The notes under the pieces: model-generated
What the model was told of the DNA's origin: nothing
Databases searched by the model: none
What the model saw: the letters and a program-made list of their open reading frames with translations, nothing else
Part shown: positions 8,917-21,123 of the stretch, piece after piece
Position numbering within the stretch: the stretch's first letter is position 1
Layout of the letters: each line of letters opens with the position of its first letter
Program-made: the position numbers and the translations under genes
Origin: Gammaproteobacteria bacterium
GTDB taxonomy: Bacteria > Pseudomonadota > Gammaproteobacteria > Pseudomonadales > IMCC2047
Assembly (NCBI GenBank): GCA_021773395.1
Contig: JAJFKB010000015.1
Coordinates: 1-64,000, forward strand
Reading direction: 5' to 3'
DNA: 64,000 nucleotides

Positions 8917-10053
8917 ATGCGATTCTTTGTTTGTTTAGCGATCATCTGCTGCGGGTTAGTTTGGGCAGAAACGGAGGCAGTATTGGGGCTGCCGCCGCTG
9001 GAAATCCCGCTTCTCAACCCGCAAAGCAGTGAGAAGGTAGCACTAGGCAAGCGTTTGTTTCATGATAAACGCTTTAGCGCCAACTCCAAGGTTAGCTGCG
9101 CAACCTGCCACGATTCTGCGAAAGCCTTTACTGATCACGCGCCTGTTTCTGAGGGGATTGGGCAGCTCAAGGGTGCTCGAAACGCTCCCAGCGTAATTAA
9201 TGCGGCTTTTGCCAAGACCCAGTTTTGGGATGGTCGTGCTGCAGATCTGGAAGCACAGTCAATACAGCCTATGCTCAATCCTCTTGAAATGGGGATGAAT
9301 GATGAGCAGGCGGTGCTTGCGGTTATTCTTAAAGACAGCAGTTATCCGCAGCAATTTGCCGAGGTCTTTGATATCGAACCGGCAAACATTGACATTGAAC
9401 ATGTCGCCAAGGCGCTGGCCAGTTACGAGCGGACCTTGATATCAGGCAACTCACCCTTTGACCGTTACTATTTTGAAAATGATCAGCAAGCGATCAGTCA
9501 GTCGGCAAAGCGAGGCTTGTCTGTATTCTTTAACAGTGCGGCCTGTGCATCCTGTCATACACTTGATTCTGGATTCGCACTCTTTACTGACGATGAGTTT
9601 CATAATATTGGTGTGGGTTACCATAGAATTGCTGTGGTGCTGGAGAAGTTAGCCTATCAACAGAAAACCGAGCTGTCCCTCGCAAATATTCAGGCGTTAA
9701 GCGGTGATAATGCCCCTGAGTTAGGACGTTTTCTGGTATCACAACGCTTGCTGGATCTGGGGGCCTTTAAGACACCCACCCTGAGAAATATCGAAAAGAC
9801 ACCGCCGTATATGCACGATGGGAGCCTGCAAACCCTGGAAGAAGTGGTGGATTACTACAATACAGGTGGCGCAATGGACGGTATTCGGCCAGAAAATCGG
9901 TTTATTGATCCGCGTATTCGTCCGCTGCATCTAACTGATCAGCAAAAGAGTGATTTGGTTGCCTTTATGCGTAGCCTTACCAGCCCACAATACGACAAAG
10001 TAGATACAGTACAGGCAGTGAGGGGCGATAAAGAAAACCCGGAGTTGAACTAA
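8917..10053 (+). CDS. Di-haem cytochrome c peroxidase (MauG/CCP family) inside the ccm operon
   Basis: 378 residues with a signal peptide (first 18 residues, ending VWA). Two c-type haem motifs are seen: CATCH with His 65 and CASCH with His 214. The stretch PPYMHDGSLQTLEEVV is the conserved region near the low-potential haem in bacterial CCP. The family reduces hydrogen peroxide with electrons from small cytochromes, or carries out MauG-like oxidations. It begins six bases after ccmE and ends 88 bases before ccmF, so it is probably co-transcribed. Its own maturation needs the flanking Ccm proteins. Confidence 0.92.
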   Translation: MRFFVCLAIICCGLVWAETEAVLGLPPLEIPLLNPQSSEKVALGKRLFHDKRFSANSKVSCATCHDSAKAFTDHAPVSEGIGQLKGARNAPSVINAAFAKTQFWDGRAADLEAQSIQPMLNPLEMGMNDEQAVLAVILKDSSYPQQFAEVFDIEPANIDIEHVAKALASYERTLISGNSPFDRYYFENDQQAISQSAKRGLSVFFNSAACASCHTLDSGFALFTDDEFHNIGVGYHRIAVVLEKLAYQQKTELSLANIQALSGDNAPELGRFLVSQRLLDLGAFKTPTLRNIEKTPPYMHDGSLQTLEEVVDYYNTGGAMDGIRPENRFIDPRIRPLHLTDQQKSDLVAFMRSLTSPQYDKVDTVQAVRGDKENPELN

Positions 10054-10140
10054 ATCGGATGACCGCATTCCTAATGTTCCTCTAATATGTTAAAAAGATT
10101 GGCTGTTTGCTGATCTTGAATGAGTTGGAAAGAGACGAGT

Positions 10141-12123
10141 ATGTTCCCTGAATTAGGACAATTATCACTTATTCTGGCGCTTTGTATGGCGCTTCCTTTG
10201 GCCGTTATCCCGATGCTGGGTGCAGCGAGAGGAAACCCGTTATGGATGGCGTATGCGCGCCCTCTGGTGTGGGGGCAGTTTGCCTTTCTTTTGACCAGTT
10301 TTGCCTGCCTGTCCTATGCCTTTCTAAGTGACGATTTTTCGGTGGCCTATGTGGCCCAGAATTCAAACAGCCAGATGCCGTCACAGTATAAATTTAGTGC
10401 GGTTTGGGGAGCTCATGAGGGGTCGCTATTGCTATGGGCACTGATTCTCAGCGGCTGGACATTCGCTGTGAGCCTGTTCAGCCGCAATTTGCCTGATGAA
10501 CTGGTGGCTCGTGTACTCTCGGTAATGGGAATGATCAGCATTGGTTTCCTGCTTTTTTTATTACTAACCTCTAATCCATTCTTGCGCTTACTGCCTAATT
10601 CACCAGTGGATGGCTCAGACCTGAATCCATTGCTTCAGGATATCGGATTAATACTGCATCCACCGTTGCTGTATATGGGCTATGTTGGCTTTTCTGTTGC
10701 CTTCGCTTTTGCAATTGCTGCGTTGCTAGGAGGTCGCCTGGACGCGGGCTGGGCGCGCTGGTCCAGACCCTGGACTAATGTAGCCTGGGTTTTTCTCACC
10801 ATTGGAATTGTTCTGGGTAGTTATTGGGCTTACTACGAACTTGGCTGGGGAGGCTGGTGGTTCTGGGATCCGGTTGAGAACGCATCATTTATGCCATGGT
10901 TGGTGGGCACGGCGCTGATTCATTCATTAGCGGTTACCGATAAGAGGGGTGTCTTTAAAAGTTGGACCGTGTTACTTGCGATCTTTGCGTTTTCGTTAAG
11001 TTTACTTGGTACATTTTTAGTGCGTTCCGGGGTATTAACCTCCGTCCATGCCTTTGCTACGGATCCGGCGCGCGGCTTGTTTATTTTGGTATTTTTATTG
11101 CTGGTCATTGGTGGTTCGCTGACGCTATATGCTGTCAAGGCGCCAGCGGTAGCGAGTAAGCCAGCTTTTGGCCTATGGTCGAGGGAAGTGCTGCTATTAA
11201 TTAATAACCTGATTCTCATTGTTGCGACGGTCACTATACTGCTGGGTACTCTGTATCCACTGATAATTGATGCGCTGGGGGGGGGAAGGATTTCAGTAGG
11301 CCCCCCTTACTTCAACGCCGTATTTATCCCCTTAATGTGTCTGTTGTTCGCTTTCATGGGATTTGCGCCGAATTCCAGATGGAAACGTTCATCGACAAAA
11401 CCGTTGGTCAATAAACTGGTTGTGGCACTGCTTGCCAGCCTGTTAGTTGCTTCCATCTTTCCATTAATTTACGGCGGTGAGGTTAATCTAGCCGCGACGC
11501 TGGCGGTGGCATTGAGCCTGTGGATCACCATAACCTGTTTTCAGGATATGCTGTATAAGGTTGGTCGCACAGGCTTGGGCGGATTATCGCGCAGCTATAT
11601 GGGAATGCAATTGGGTCATCTGGGTATTGCTGTGTGTATTATTGGTGTTGCTTTTACGTCTATCTACAGTGAGCAAAGAGATGTGCGGATGCTTCCGGGT
11701 GATTCTTTGGAATTGGGCGGCTATCGTTTTCAATTCAACGGTGTTAAACAGGTAAAAGGTCCGAATTTTGTTGCTCAGGAAGGACAAATTGCAATTTTTC
11801 ATGATGGCCAGCAGCGATACCTGCTGCAGCCTCAAAAGCGGATTTACAATGCGCGGCGCCAATCGATGACTGAGGCGGCGATTGAAACCGGGTTTTCCCG
11901 AGATCTTTATGTGGCACTGGGAGAACCGCTCGGAGAGGGCGCGTGGGCGGTGCGAGTGCATTATAAGGCGTTCGTGATCTGGATCTGGCTGGGCGGCTTG
12001 GTGATGTCAATGGGCGGACTGTTAGCACTAACTGACAAGCGGTACAGGCTTAAAAAATCAGTCACTCAAAGAAGTCTTAAGACGGCTGCGCTAGAAGATT
12101 CAGCAACAGAGGCCAAGGCGTGA
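10141..12123 (+). CDS. ccmF: Cytochrome c haem lyase subunit CcmF
   Basis: Large multi-pass membrane protein (660 residues) that attaches haem to apocytochromes with CcmH/I. The WWD signature GWGGWWFWDPVENASF lies near residue 235, and a conserved His is in GAHEGSLLLW. Start set at the ATG at 10141, giving MFPELGQLSLILAL, the usual CcmF beginning; an in-frame ATG at 10120 adds seven atypical residues. Its stop overlaps the GTG of ccmG by four bases. Confidence 0.96.
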   Translation: MFPELGQLSLILALCMALPLAVIPMLGAARGNPLWMAYARPLVWGQFAFLLTSFACLSYAFLSDDFSVAYVAQNSNSQMPSQYKFSAVWGAHEGSLLLWALILSGWTFAVSLFSRNLPDELVARVLSVMGMISIGFLLFLLLTSNPFLRLLPNSPVDGSDLNPLLQDIGLILHPPLLYMGYVGFSVAFAFAIAALLGGRLDAGWARWSRPWTNVAWVFLTIGIVLGSYWAYYELGWGGWWFWDPVENASFMPWLVGTALIHSLAVTDKRGVFKSWTVLLAIFAFSLSLLGTFLVRSGVLTSVHAFATDPARGLFILVFLLLVIGGSLTLYAVKAPAVASKPAFGLWSREVLLLINNLILIVATVTILLGTLYPLIIDALGGGRISVGPPYFNAVFIPLMCLLFAFMGFAPNSRWKRSSTKPLVNKLVVALLASLLVASIFPLIYGGEVNLAATLAVALSLWITITCFQDMLYKVGRTGLGGLSRSYMGMQLGHLGIAVCIIGVAFTSIYSEQRDVRMLPGDSLELGGYRFQFNGVKQVKGPNFVAQEGQIAIFHDGQQRYLLQPQKRIYNARRQSMTEAAIETGFSRDLYVALGEPLGEGAWAVRVHYKAFVIWIWLGGLVMSMGGLLALTDKRYRLKKSVTQRSLKTAALEDSATEAKA

Positions 12124-12671
12124 AACGCATTAAACTTTTTGCCCCGCTGGCTATATTTGTGGCACTCGGATTATTGCTGTTCAAGGGGTTGAGTTTGGAT
12201 CCCAATGAGATGCCATCTGCATTGATAGATAAACCTTTGCCGGAGTTTCGCCTGCCCTACTTGCAGCAGCCACAGAAAATGGTGAGCCGTGCAGATTTGG
12301 TGGGTGAGGTCGCATTGGTTAATGTTTGGGCAACCTGGTGTCCCTCCTGTATGGCAGAACATCCCCATCTTATGCAAATCGCCGAGCAGGAAGGAATACC
12401 TATCATCGGTGTTGATTACAAAGATGAACGCCAGGCGGCATTAAACTGGCTTGCTAAATGGGGTGACCCCTATCGGCTGAATATCTTTGATGAAAAAGGG
12501 CGCTTAGGCATAGATCTTGGAGTGTTTGGTGCGCCGGAAACTTACCTGATCGATCATCGTGGGGTGATTCGTTATAAGCATATTGGCGTAGTGGATGATC
12601 GTGTGTGGAATGAACTTCTTAAACCTCTGGTAGTAAAGCTGCGGAGAGAGGTGTCGAAGACTGATGGCTAG
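12120..12671 (+). CDS. ccmG: Thiol:disulfide interchange protein CcmG/DsbE
   Basis: Membrane-anchored periplasmic thioredoxin that reduces apocytochrome thiols before haem attachment. 183 residues; N-terminal anchor at about 5-25; active site WATWCPSC with Cys 74 and Cys 77; cis-Pro segment GAPETYLIDHRG with the acidic signature of DsbE. Starts with GTG at 12120, overlapping the ccmF stop. Overlaps ccmH by eight bases. Confidence 0.96.
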   Translation: MKRIKLFAPLAIFVALGLLLFKGLSLDPNEMPSALIDKPLPEFRLPYLQQPQKMVSRADLVGEVALVNVWATWCPSCMAEHPHLMQIAEQEGIPIIGVDYKDERQAALNWLAKWGDPYRLNIFDEKGRLGIDLGVFGAPETYLIDHRGVIRYKHIGVVDDRVWNELLKPLVVKLRREVSKTDG

Positions 12672-13164
12672 CGCGCTGATGAATACCCAACGTATCGGCC
12701 TGCTGCTGGCCCTTTGGCTATTGTTTTCACCTTTGCAGGCTGCCATTGATACCTACGAGTTTAAAGATGAAAGCACTCGGCAGCGTTTCTACCAGTTAAA
12801 CCAGGAGCTGCGCTGCCCGAAGTGCCAGAACCAGAATCTGGCGGATTCTAACGCGCCAATTGCGACTGATCTTAGGGGTGAGGTTTACCGTCTGCTGTCG
12901 GAAGGTAATTCTGATAGGGAGATTAAGAGTTATCTGGTTGACCGGTATGGTGAGTATGTACTCTATAAGCCTGAGTGGTCAAAACAGACCTGGTTGCTAT
13001 GGCTGGCGCCGGTTATTTTACTAGTTTGTGCAGTTATCGCGCTGTTGGTTATAGCCAGGCGACGAACGAGCAGGGCGGAGCTGGTTGCTGACAACCCGCT
13101 TAGTGAGCAGGAGCAGAAAAAAATTGATCAGTTGCTCAAACAAGATTTGAATAAGGACAGTTAA
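12664..13164 (+). CDS. ccmH: Cytochrome c maturation protein CcmH
   Basis: 166 residues: signal peptide (about 1-27), periplasmic three-helix domain with the redox motif RCPKCQNQNLADSNAP (Cys 51 and Cys 54), and a C-terminal membrane segment near 118-138. This is the short CcmH form, with the TPR part encoded separately as ccmI. It resolves the disulfide of apocytochromes with CcmG. ccmI follows after one base. Confidence 0.95.
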   Translation: MASALMNTQRIGLLLALWLLFSPLQAAIDTYEFKDESTRQRFYQLNQELRCPKCQNQNLADSNAPIATDLRGEVYRLLSEGNSDREIKSYLVDRYGEYVLYKPEWSKQTWLLWLAPVILLVCAVIALLVIARRRTSRAELVADNPLSEQEQKKIDQLLKQDLNKDS

Positions 13165-13165
13165 G

Positions 13166-14440
13166 ATGTCGCAATTTTGGTTTTTCGCCTCACTTATGTT
13201 GATTGCGGCTATCGGATTTATCTGGTTGCCCATTATCAGATATCGCCGGCAATTTGACCGGCAAAAAACCAGACAGGCGGTATCTGCCAAAGATATTAAC
13301 CTTCAGGCCTATCGTTCTCGTCTGCAGGAACTGGAAGCTGACTTGGACCAGGATCGGGTTGAGCAGATCGAATATGACGCATTGAAATTGGAGCTTGAGC
13401 GCAGTTTGCTGGGCGATACGGATGAGGGTCAGGTAGAAAGCGTCAGTGTTACAAAATTATCCAGTCCGGGCGGTATTAGTTTGGTCGTGGGGCTGGCACT
13501 GAGCATCATGACGCTAGTGGGGGCAGGTGCGCTTTATTGGCAACTCGGCAGCGGTCCGATGTTGCTGCAAATGGAAAAGCACCAGGCGTTGTTGGAGCAG
13601 ATGACCACGATGACACCCGAGCAGCGTCTGGCAATGCTGCGAGATCAGGCGGAGGCGGAACCGCAAAGAACGGAGATCTGGTATGCGTTAGCTCAAGGCT
13701 ATTTACAAACTAAAAAATTTAAAGACGCACAACAAGCCTACGACCGGGTATTGTTGTTAGTGGGAGAAGACTCTCAGGTTCTGGCGGAGTATGCGCAGGC
13801 GCTGTTTTTTGTTAATGAAAATCGAATGGATGATTCGGTGAGAAGCCTGGTTGATAGGGTGCTGGCAGTTGATCCGGCAAATGATACAGCGCTGGGCTTG
13901 CTCGGTATTGATGCCTTTGATCGAGAACAGTACGCGGATGCGATTAGTTACTGGCAGCAAATCATCGACACCATGGAGCCGGGGGAAGATGCAGGGGCGA
14001 TAATCGCCGGTGTTGAACGCGCTAAAGTGTTGTTGGCGGAGCAGGCAGGAGGCGGTAACGTTTTATCCCAAGTCCCGGGCCAGCAGAGCCAGGCATCATT
14101 GATGATAAAGGTGAGTTTAAGCGAGGAACTTAAGAAGCAAGCATTGCCGCAGCAGACAGTTTTTGTGTATGCGCGGGCGATTGGAGGACCGCTCATGCCA
14201 CTGGCTGCGGTCAAGCTACAGGTGCAGGATCTGCCTGCGGAGGTGGTCTTGAATGATCAGATGGCCATGAGCCCCCAAGCGCGCATGTCACAGTTTGATC
14301 AGGTTCAGGTAGTGGCGCGTATTTCCAAGTCTCAGTCGGCCACAGCCAGGGCCGGTGATATGCAGGGACAGTCTGCCCCGATAAATCTGACTGATGCGGC
14401 TGCAAGTATTAATATACTGATTGATAACATAGTAGAATAG
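13166..14440 (+). CDS. ccmI: Apocytochrome chaperone CcmI
   Basis: 424 residues. Two membrane segments (about 4-23 and 108-130) flank a Lys/Glu-rich cytoplasmic loop with coiled-coil character. The periplasmic part has TPR-like repeats (EIWYALAQGYLQTKKF and SQVLAEYAQALFF) that bind the C-terminal helix of apocytochromes, then a C-terminal beta-rich domain. It ends the ccm operon, 44 bases before smc. Confidence 0.9.
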   Translation: MSQFWFFASLMLIAAIGFIWLPIIRYRRQFDRQKTRQAVSAKDINLQAYRSRLQELEADLDQDRVEQIEYDALKLELERSLLGDTDEGQVESVSVTKLSSPGGISLVVGLALSIMTLVGAGALYWQLGSGPMLLQMEKHQALLEQMTTMTPEQRLAMLRDQAEAEPQRTEIWYALAQGYLQTKKFKDAQQAYDRVLLLVGEDSQVLAEYAQALFFVNENRMDDSVRSLVDRVLAVDPANDTALGLLGIDAFDREQYADAISYWQQIIDTMEPGEDAGAIIAGVERAKVLLAEQAGGGNVLSQVPGQQSQASLMIKVSLSEELKKQALPQQTVFVYARAIGGPLMPLAAVKLQVQDLPAEVVLNDQMAMSPQARMSQFDQVQVVARISKSQSATARAGDMQGQSAPINLTDAAASINILIDNIVE

Positions 14441-14484
14441 CGCATTATTTAAAGCGCAGTGTCAGGCATGGAGAGAAAAAACAG

Positions 14485-17400
14485 ATGCGTTTAAAAAGCA
14501 TTAAGCTCGCCGGGTTCAAATCATTTGTCGATCCCACCACTGTCCAATTTCCCAGTAATCTCAGCGCCGTTGTCGGCCCGAATGGATGTGGGAAATCCAA
14601 TATTATTGACGCCGTGCGCTGGGTGATGGGAGAAAGTTCGGCCAAGACATTGCGTGGCGAATCCATGACTGACGTAATCTTTAGCGGATCTAACGCCAGA
14701 ATGCCGGTCGGCCAGGCATCCGTAGAGCTGATTTTTGATAACAGTGATGGCAGCGTGAAGGGAGAGTATGGCAATTACAATGAAATATCGGTCAGGCGAA
14801 CAGTAACCCGCGAACTGCAATCCATCTACGCACTAAACGGCAGCAAATGCAGACGTCGTGATATACAGGATATATTTTTGGGTACCGGACTCGGGCCACG
14901 CAGTTATTCCATTATTGAGCAGGGTATGATTTCCCGCTTCGTTGAGGCCAAGCCCGACGAGTTACGCGTCTATATTGAGGAAGCGGCTGGTATTTCCAAA
15001 TACAAGGAGCGTCGCAGAGAGACCGAAAACCGGATGCGTCATACTCGGGAAAACCTGGAACGTCTGAGTGATATACGAGAAGAGTTAGCACGACAATTAC
15101 ATCATTTGCAACGTCAGGCAAAGGCGGCAGAACAATACTCAGAGCTGAAAAAGCAGGACCGCTTACTTAAAGCAGAGCATCAGGCGATCAAATGGCGTGA
15201 ACTGGCGTCGCTGAATGCCCAGCAGGAGAAAGAAAAAGCAGAGCTCGAAGTTCAGCTTGAGGCGGTGCAGGCGGAACACAGTGGCATAGAAACTGAGGTT
15301 GAAAAACAGCGTCAGCAACATATCGAACTGAATGATAATTATCAGGAAATTCAAAGTGCTTTCTATCAGGTAGGAACGGAAATTGCCCGGCACGAGCAAA
15401 ATATCCAGCACCAGATGGAACGCACGGTACAGTTGCAGGAGGATCTAAAGCAGACTGAGGGTACTCTGCAGGAAGTGGATAAGCACCTTGAGCTGGATCA
15501 GCAGAAAAAAACCCAGTTGCAGGTCGAGCTGGAAGCGTTACAACCGGAGTTGCAGCAACTGCTGAATGTAGAAACGGGTAGTAGCGATGAACTGGAGATT
15601 GCTGAGGCATCCATGCAGGAGTGGCAGCAGCGATGGGACGAATTCAACCAGTCAGCTTCAGAGTCCAGACAGGGCGCAGAAGTAGAGCAGTCGCGAATCC
15701 AGCATATGGAACAGCATATTGGCAAGTTGCAGGAGCGTACTGCTCGCTTAGAGCAGGAGAAAAAGAGTTTCGGGGAAACTCAAACTGATACTGAAACACT
15801 GGAGTTGCAGGAAAAGCTGGAAATACTCGATGACAATGCTGAGCAGCAGAAGAGTCGTGTGTCAGAGTTGGTAGAAATCATTGATCGGCAGCGAGAGCAG
15901 AACACCCGGTTTAGCAGTGATTTAAGTCAGGCACAACGGACTATGCAGGATATGCAGGGAAGACACTCATCGCTGAAGGCTCTGCAGCAAGCCGCGTTGG
16001 GGCAGAAGGATGCGCCAGTCATGCAGTGGCTGGAGCAACAGCAGTGGCACAAGCAACCTCGTCTGGCTCAAAATATAAGAGTTGAAAAGGGTTGGGAAAA
16101 GGCACTTGAAGTGGTGTTGGGACACCATCTCCAGGCGGTCGGCATCGATGATTGTGGTGGTTTGGAGGAACGCCTTGGGCGATTGCACAAAGGGGGTATA
16201 ACGCTGTTTGAAAAAGCGGTCTCGCAGACGGCGCAAGCAGCAGACGATACACTGCTTCACAAGATTACGAGTGAATGGGATATCAGTTCGCTGATTTCAG
16301 GTGTTTATGTAAGAGAAACCTTTGAACAGGCGATGGCGTTGAGACCGCAACTGGCAGCGCATGAGTCCGTGGTCTGTAAAGAGGGGATCTGGGCGGGACC
16401 CAAATGGATCAGAGTGACTCGCGATAGCGATGAGCAGAGCAGCCTTTTGCAAAGAGAGAGTGAGCTCCAGCAGCTGGATCAACAGATGGCATTGCTGGAG
16501 GAAAAAATTGAGATCCTGGAAGTGGATCTCGATTCTGGAATGTTGTCTCTGCGCAATTCGGAACAGGCGCGGGAAACGGCACAGAGTGAGTTGAATGCTG
16601 TGTTAAAGCAGCATGCTGAACTAGCATCGCAATTAAGTGCGAGGCAGGCGCGTATTGAGCAATTGAATATGCGGCGCGAGCGCATTTTCAAAGATTTGCG
16701 TGAGAGTGAAGAACAGTTGCAGCAGGAAAAGGAAAAGCTGAGTGCTGCACGGGAGATCTGGCAAGAGTGTCTGATAAGAATGGAAAAGGATTCGGGCCAT
16801 CGCGAAGAGCTATTGAATCAGCGTGACAGCAATCGCAATAAACTCGATCAAGCGCGGCAACAGGCGAGACACCATAGAGATCAGGTTCACCACCTGGAAT
16901 TGCGTAAGCAATCAATCAGCACGCAATTGGAAGCATTGCAGCAAAGCATGTCGCGATTAAAGGAGCAGGTGGCTGGGTTAACGGAAAGGAAAGATCACAT
17001 TCAGGATTCGCTTGAAACCTCACAAAGTCCGGTCGAAGAGTTGAAGCAGACGCTGGATGTTGAGTTGGAGAAACGTCTGGTTTTAGAGGGTAACCTGGGG
17101 GAGGCCAGAAAACAGGTAGAAGCGGTTGAGTTTAAACTCGAACAACTGGAACAGAATCGCCTTAAGAGTGACCGTAAAGCAGAAGGTGTGCGAGGACTGT
17201 TGGAACAATCCAAATTGCAGTGGCAGACGCTAAAAGTTCAGCGAGAGACTATAGAAGGGCAGCTTAATGAGGCGAATCAAAACCTCGAGCAGCTGTTAGA
17301 GCAGTTACCTGAACAGGCTGCGGACCAGGAGTGGCAGGAGCAACGGGAGAAGGTTCAGAACCGCATTCAGCGTTTGGGACCGATCAATCTGGCAGCAATT

Positions 17401-17988
17401 GATGAGTACAAAACCCAGTCGGAACGGAAGGTTTATCTGGATGCACAGAATGATGACCTTACCGAGGCGCTAACAACTCTGGAAAATGCCATTCGTAAGA
17501 TCGACCGGGAAACCAGAACCCGGTTCAAGGAAACCTTTGACAAGGTCAACAAGGGGTTGCAGGAAATTTTCCCCAAAGTGTTCGGCGGTGGTCATGCGTC
17601 TCTGGAACTGACCGGTGAAGATATGCTCAATACCGGTGTTACCATCATGGCCCGGCCACCCGGCAAACGTAACAGCACGATTCACCTGCTCTCCGGGGGT
17701 GAAAAAGCACTGGTTGCCATCTCAATGGTATTTGCCATTTTCCAGCTTAACCCTGCTCCCTTTTGTATGCTGGATGAGGTTGATGCACCACTTGATGACG
17801 CAAACGTGGGACGATACTGCGAAATTGTTAAGGAGATGTCAGAGAAAGTGCAGTTTATCTTTATTACACATAATAAAGTTACTATGGAAATGGCAAATCA
17901 TATGATGGGTGTGACCATGTATGAGCCGGGCGTATCACGGCTGGTGACTGTAGATATCGAAGAAGCCGCGGCGCTGGCAGCAATTTAG
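14485..17988 (+). CDS. smc: Chromosome segregation ATPase SMC
   Basis: 1167 residues, normal SMC length. Head: Walker A GPNGCGKSN at residues 30-38. Two long Gln/Glu-rich coiled coils flank a hinge at about 510-640. The C-terminal head has the ABC signature LSGGEKALVAISM near 1067 and Walker B CMLDEVDAPLDD near 1092. It condenses and segregates the chromosome together with ScpA/ScpB, which are not in the window. Followed by zipA and ligA, an order also found in Pseudomonas. Confidence 0.97.
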   Translation: MRLKSIKLAGFKSFVDPTTVQFPSNLSAVVGPNGCGKSNIIDAVRWVMGESSAKTLRGESMTDVIFSGSNARMPVGQASVELIFDNSDGSVKGEYGNYNEISVRRTVTRELQSIYALNGSKCRRRDIQDIFLGTGLGPRSYSIIEQGMISRFVEAKPDELRVYIEEAAGISKYKERRRETENRMRHTRENLERLSDIREELARQLHHLQRQAKAAEQYSELKKQDRLLKAEHQAIKWRELASLNAQQEKEKAELEVQLEAVQAEHSGIETEVEKQRQQHIELNDNYQEIQSAFYQVGTEIARHEQNIQHQMERTVQLQEDLKQTEGTLQEVDKHLELDQQKKTQLQVELEALQPELQQLLNVETGSSDELEIAEASMQEWQQRWDEFNQSASESRQGAEVEQSRIQHMEQHIGKLQERTARLEQEKKSFGETQTDTETLELQEKLEILDDNAEQQKSRVSELVEIIDRQREQNTRFSSDLSQAQRTMQDMQGRHSSLKALQQAALGQKDAPVMQWLEQQQWHKQPRLAQNIRVEKGWEKALEVVLGHHLQAVGIDDCGGLEERLGRLHKGGITLFEKAVSQTAQAADDTLLHKITSEWDISSLISGVYVRETFEQAMALRPQLAAHESVVCKEGIWAGPKWIRVTRDSDEQSSLLQRESELQQLDQQMALLEEKIEILEVDLDSGMLSLRNSEQARETAQSELNAVLKQHAELASQLSARQARIEQLNMRRERIFKDLRESEEQLQQEKEKLSAAREIWQECLIRMEKDSGHREELLNQRDSNRNKLDQARQQARHHRDQVHHLELRKQSISTQLEALQQSMSRLKEQVAGLTERKDHIQDSLETSQSPVEELKQTLDVELEKRLVLEGNLGEARKQVEAVEFKLEQLEQNRLKSDRKAEGVRGLLEQSKLQWQTLKVQRETIEGQLNEANQNLEQLLEQLPEQAADQEWQEQREKVQNRIQRLGPINLAAIDEYKTQSERKVYLDAQNDDLTEALTTLENAIRKIDRETRTRFKETFDKVNKGLQEIFPKVFGGGHASLELTGEDMLNTGVTIMARPPGKRNSTIHLLSGGEKALVAISMVFAIFQLNPAPFCMLDEVDAPLDDANVGRYCEIVKEMSEKVQFIFITHNKVTMEMANHMMGVTMYEPGVSRLVTVDIEEAAALAAI

Positions 17989-18108
17989 TAAATGGGCGTA
18001 GTTCTGCCAGGCAAGATTGGTTAGAATTAGATTAATTTGTTGTATAACGGCCTGAACGATAATTCTATCCTGTAGTTGTTACGGGAATACACGAGATAGT
18101 GGACACTA

Positions 18109-18963
18109 ATGGACTTTTCTTTACGTGAGTGGTTAATCATTTTAGGCGTCATCGTGATAGTTGGCGTATTGGTTGATGGCTATCGCAGAATGCGCCGTGG
18201 AAGACGTAACTCAATCAAGCTGGCTATTGATAAGAAGCTTTGTTCCAGATTTAAAGACAGGGTGGATTACTTTAATGGCGAATTGCCTAGTGGTGGCGCC
18301 AGGGTGGTGGGTCGTGCACCAGATGACGCCCCAGAGGATGCTGTGTCCGGTTTGGAAGAGGGTGATGAGATTGTGCCCGAGTCTCTTTACGCAGAGGATG
18401 ATCTGGGGGCCGAAGATCTTACGCAAGAGGAATTGGCCGATGAGGAGCAGGATGACCTTGACTTGGCGATGGATAGTGTCGTTGAGGAGGAAGTGCCCAG
18501 TTCCGAGCAATCTGAAGTGATACCTGCGAAAGTAGAGGAAGTGATCGTCATTAATGTTTTTGCCAAGCAGGAGGAGGGGCTTAACGGTGCGGAAGTTATG
18601 CACATAATCCTGGCCTGCGGCATGCGCTTTGGCGAGATGGATATATTTCATCGTAATGAAAGTGAGGATGGTAGTGGATTGTTGCAATTTAGCATGGCCA
18701 ACGCGGTAAAACCGGGTACTTTTGATTTAGATGAAATGAACAGTTTTTGTACGCCGGGCGTCAGCTTCTTTCTGAGCCTGCCTGGCCCTAAAGACAGTAT
18801 GAAAGCTTTTGACTGTATGCTGGAAACGGCGAAGTGTCTGGTTAATAATCTGGATGCAGAACTTCACGATGAGCAGCATAGTGTGATGACCAACCAGACA
18901 ATTGCGCACGCACGACAAAAAATACGTGATTTCGAGCGCAGACAATTGTCTTTGCTCGGTTAA
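18109..18963 (+). CDS. zipA: Cell division protein ZipA
   Basis: 284 residues. A single N-terminal membrane anchor (WLIILGVIVIVGVLVDGY) is followed by a basic patch (RRMRRGRR), a linker, and the C-terminal ZipA domain from about residue 140, which binds the FtsZ tail and links the Z ring to the membrane. The linker here is strongly acidic (many Glu/Asp between about 80 and 140) rather than Pro/Gln-rich as in E. coli. Flanked by smc and ligA. Confidence 0.9.
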   Translation: MDFSLREWLIILGVIVIVGVLVDGYRRMRRGRRNSIKLAIDKKLCSRFKDRVDYFNGELPSGGARVVGRAPDDAPEDAVSGLEEGDEIVPESLYAEDDLGAEDLTQEELADEEQDDLDLAMDSVVEEEVPSSEQSEVIPAKVEEVIVINVFAKQEEGLNGAEVMHIILACGMRFGEMDIFHRNESEDGSGLLQFSMANAVKPGTFDLDEMNSFCTPGVSFFLSLPGPKDSMKAFDCMLETAKCLVNNLDAELHDEQHSVMTNQTIAHARQKIRDFERRQLSLLG

Positions 18964-21033
<2,070 letters not shown>

Positions 21034-21123
21034 CAAAAAAATCGATAATAAGCCCGGATTCTATGGCTAGTCGGCAAGTCTTTGCTAGAATGAGGGTAAT
21101 TCAGGGAAAAATCAAGATTTTAT

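Noticed and set aside
15188-15610. Antisense 140-residue frame inside smc
   Set aside because: Proline-rich frame arising from the Gln/Glu-rich coiled-coil codons of smc on the other strand; no start signal.
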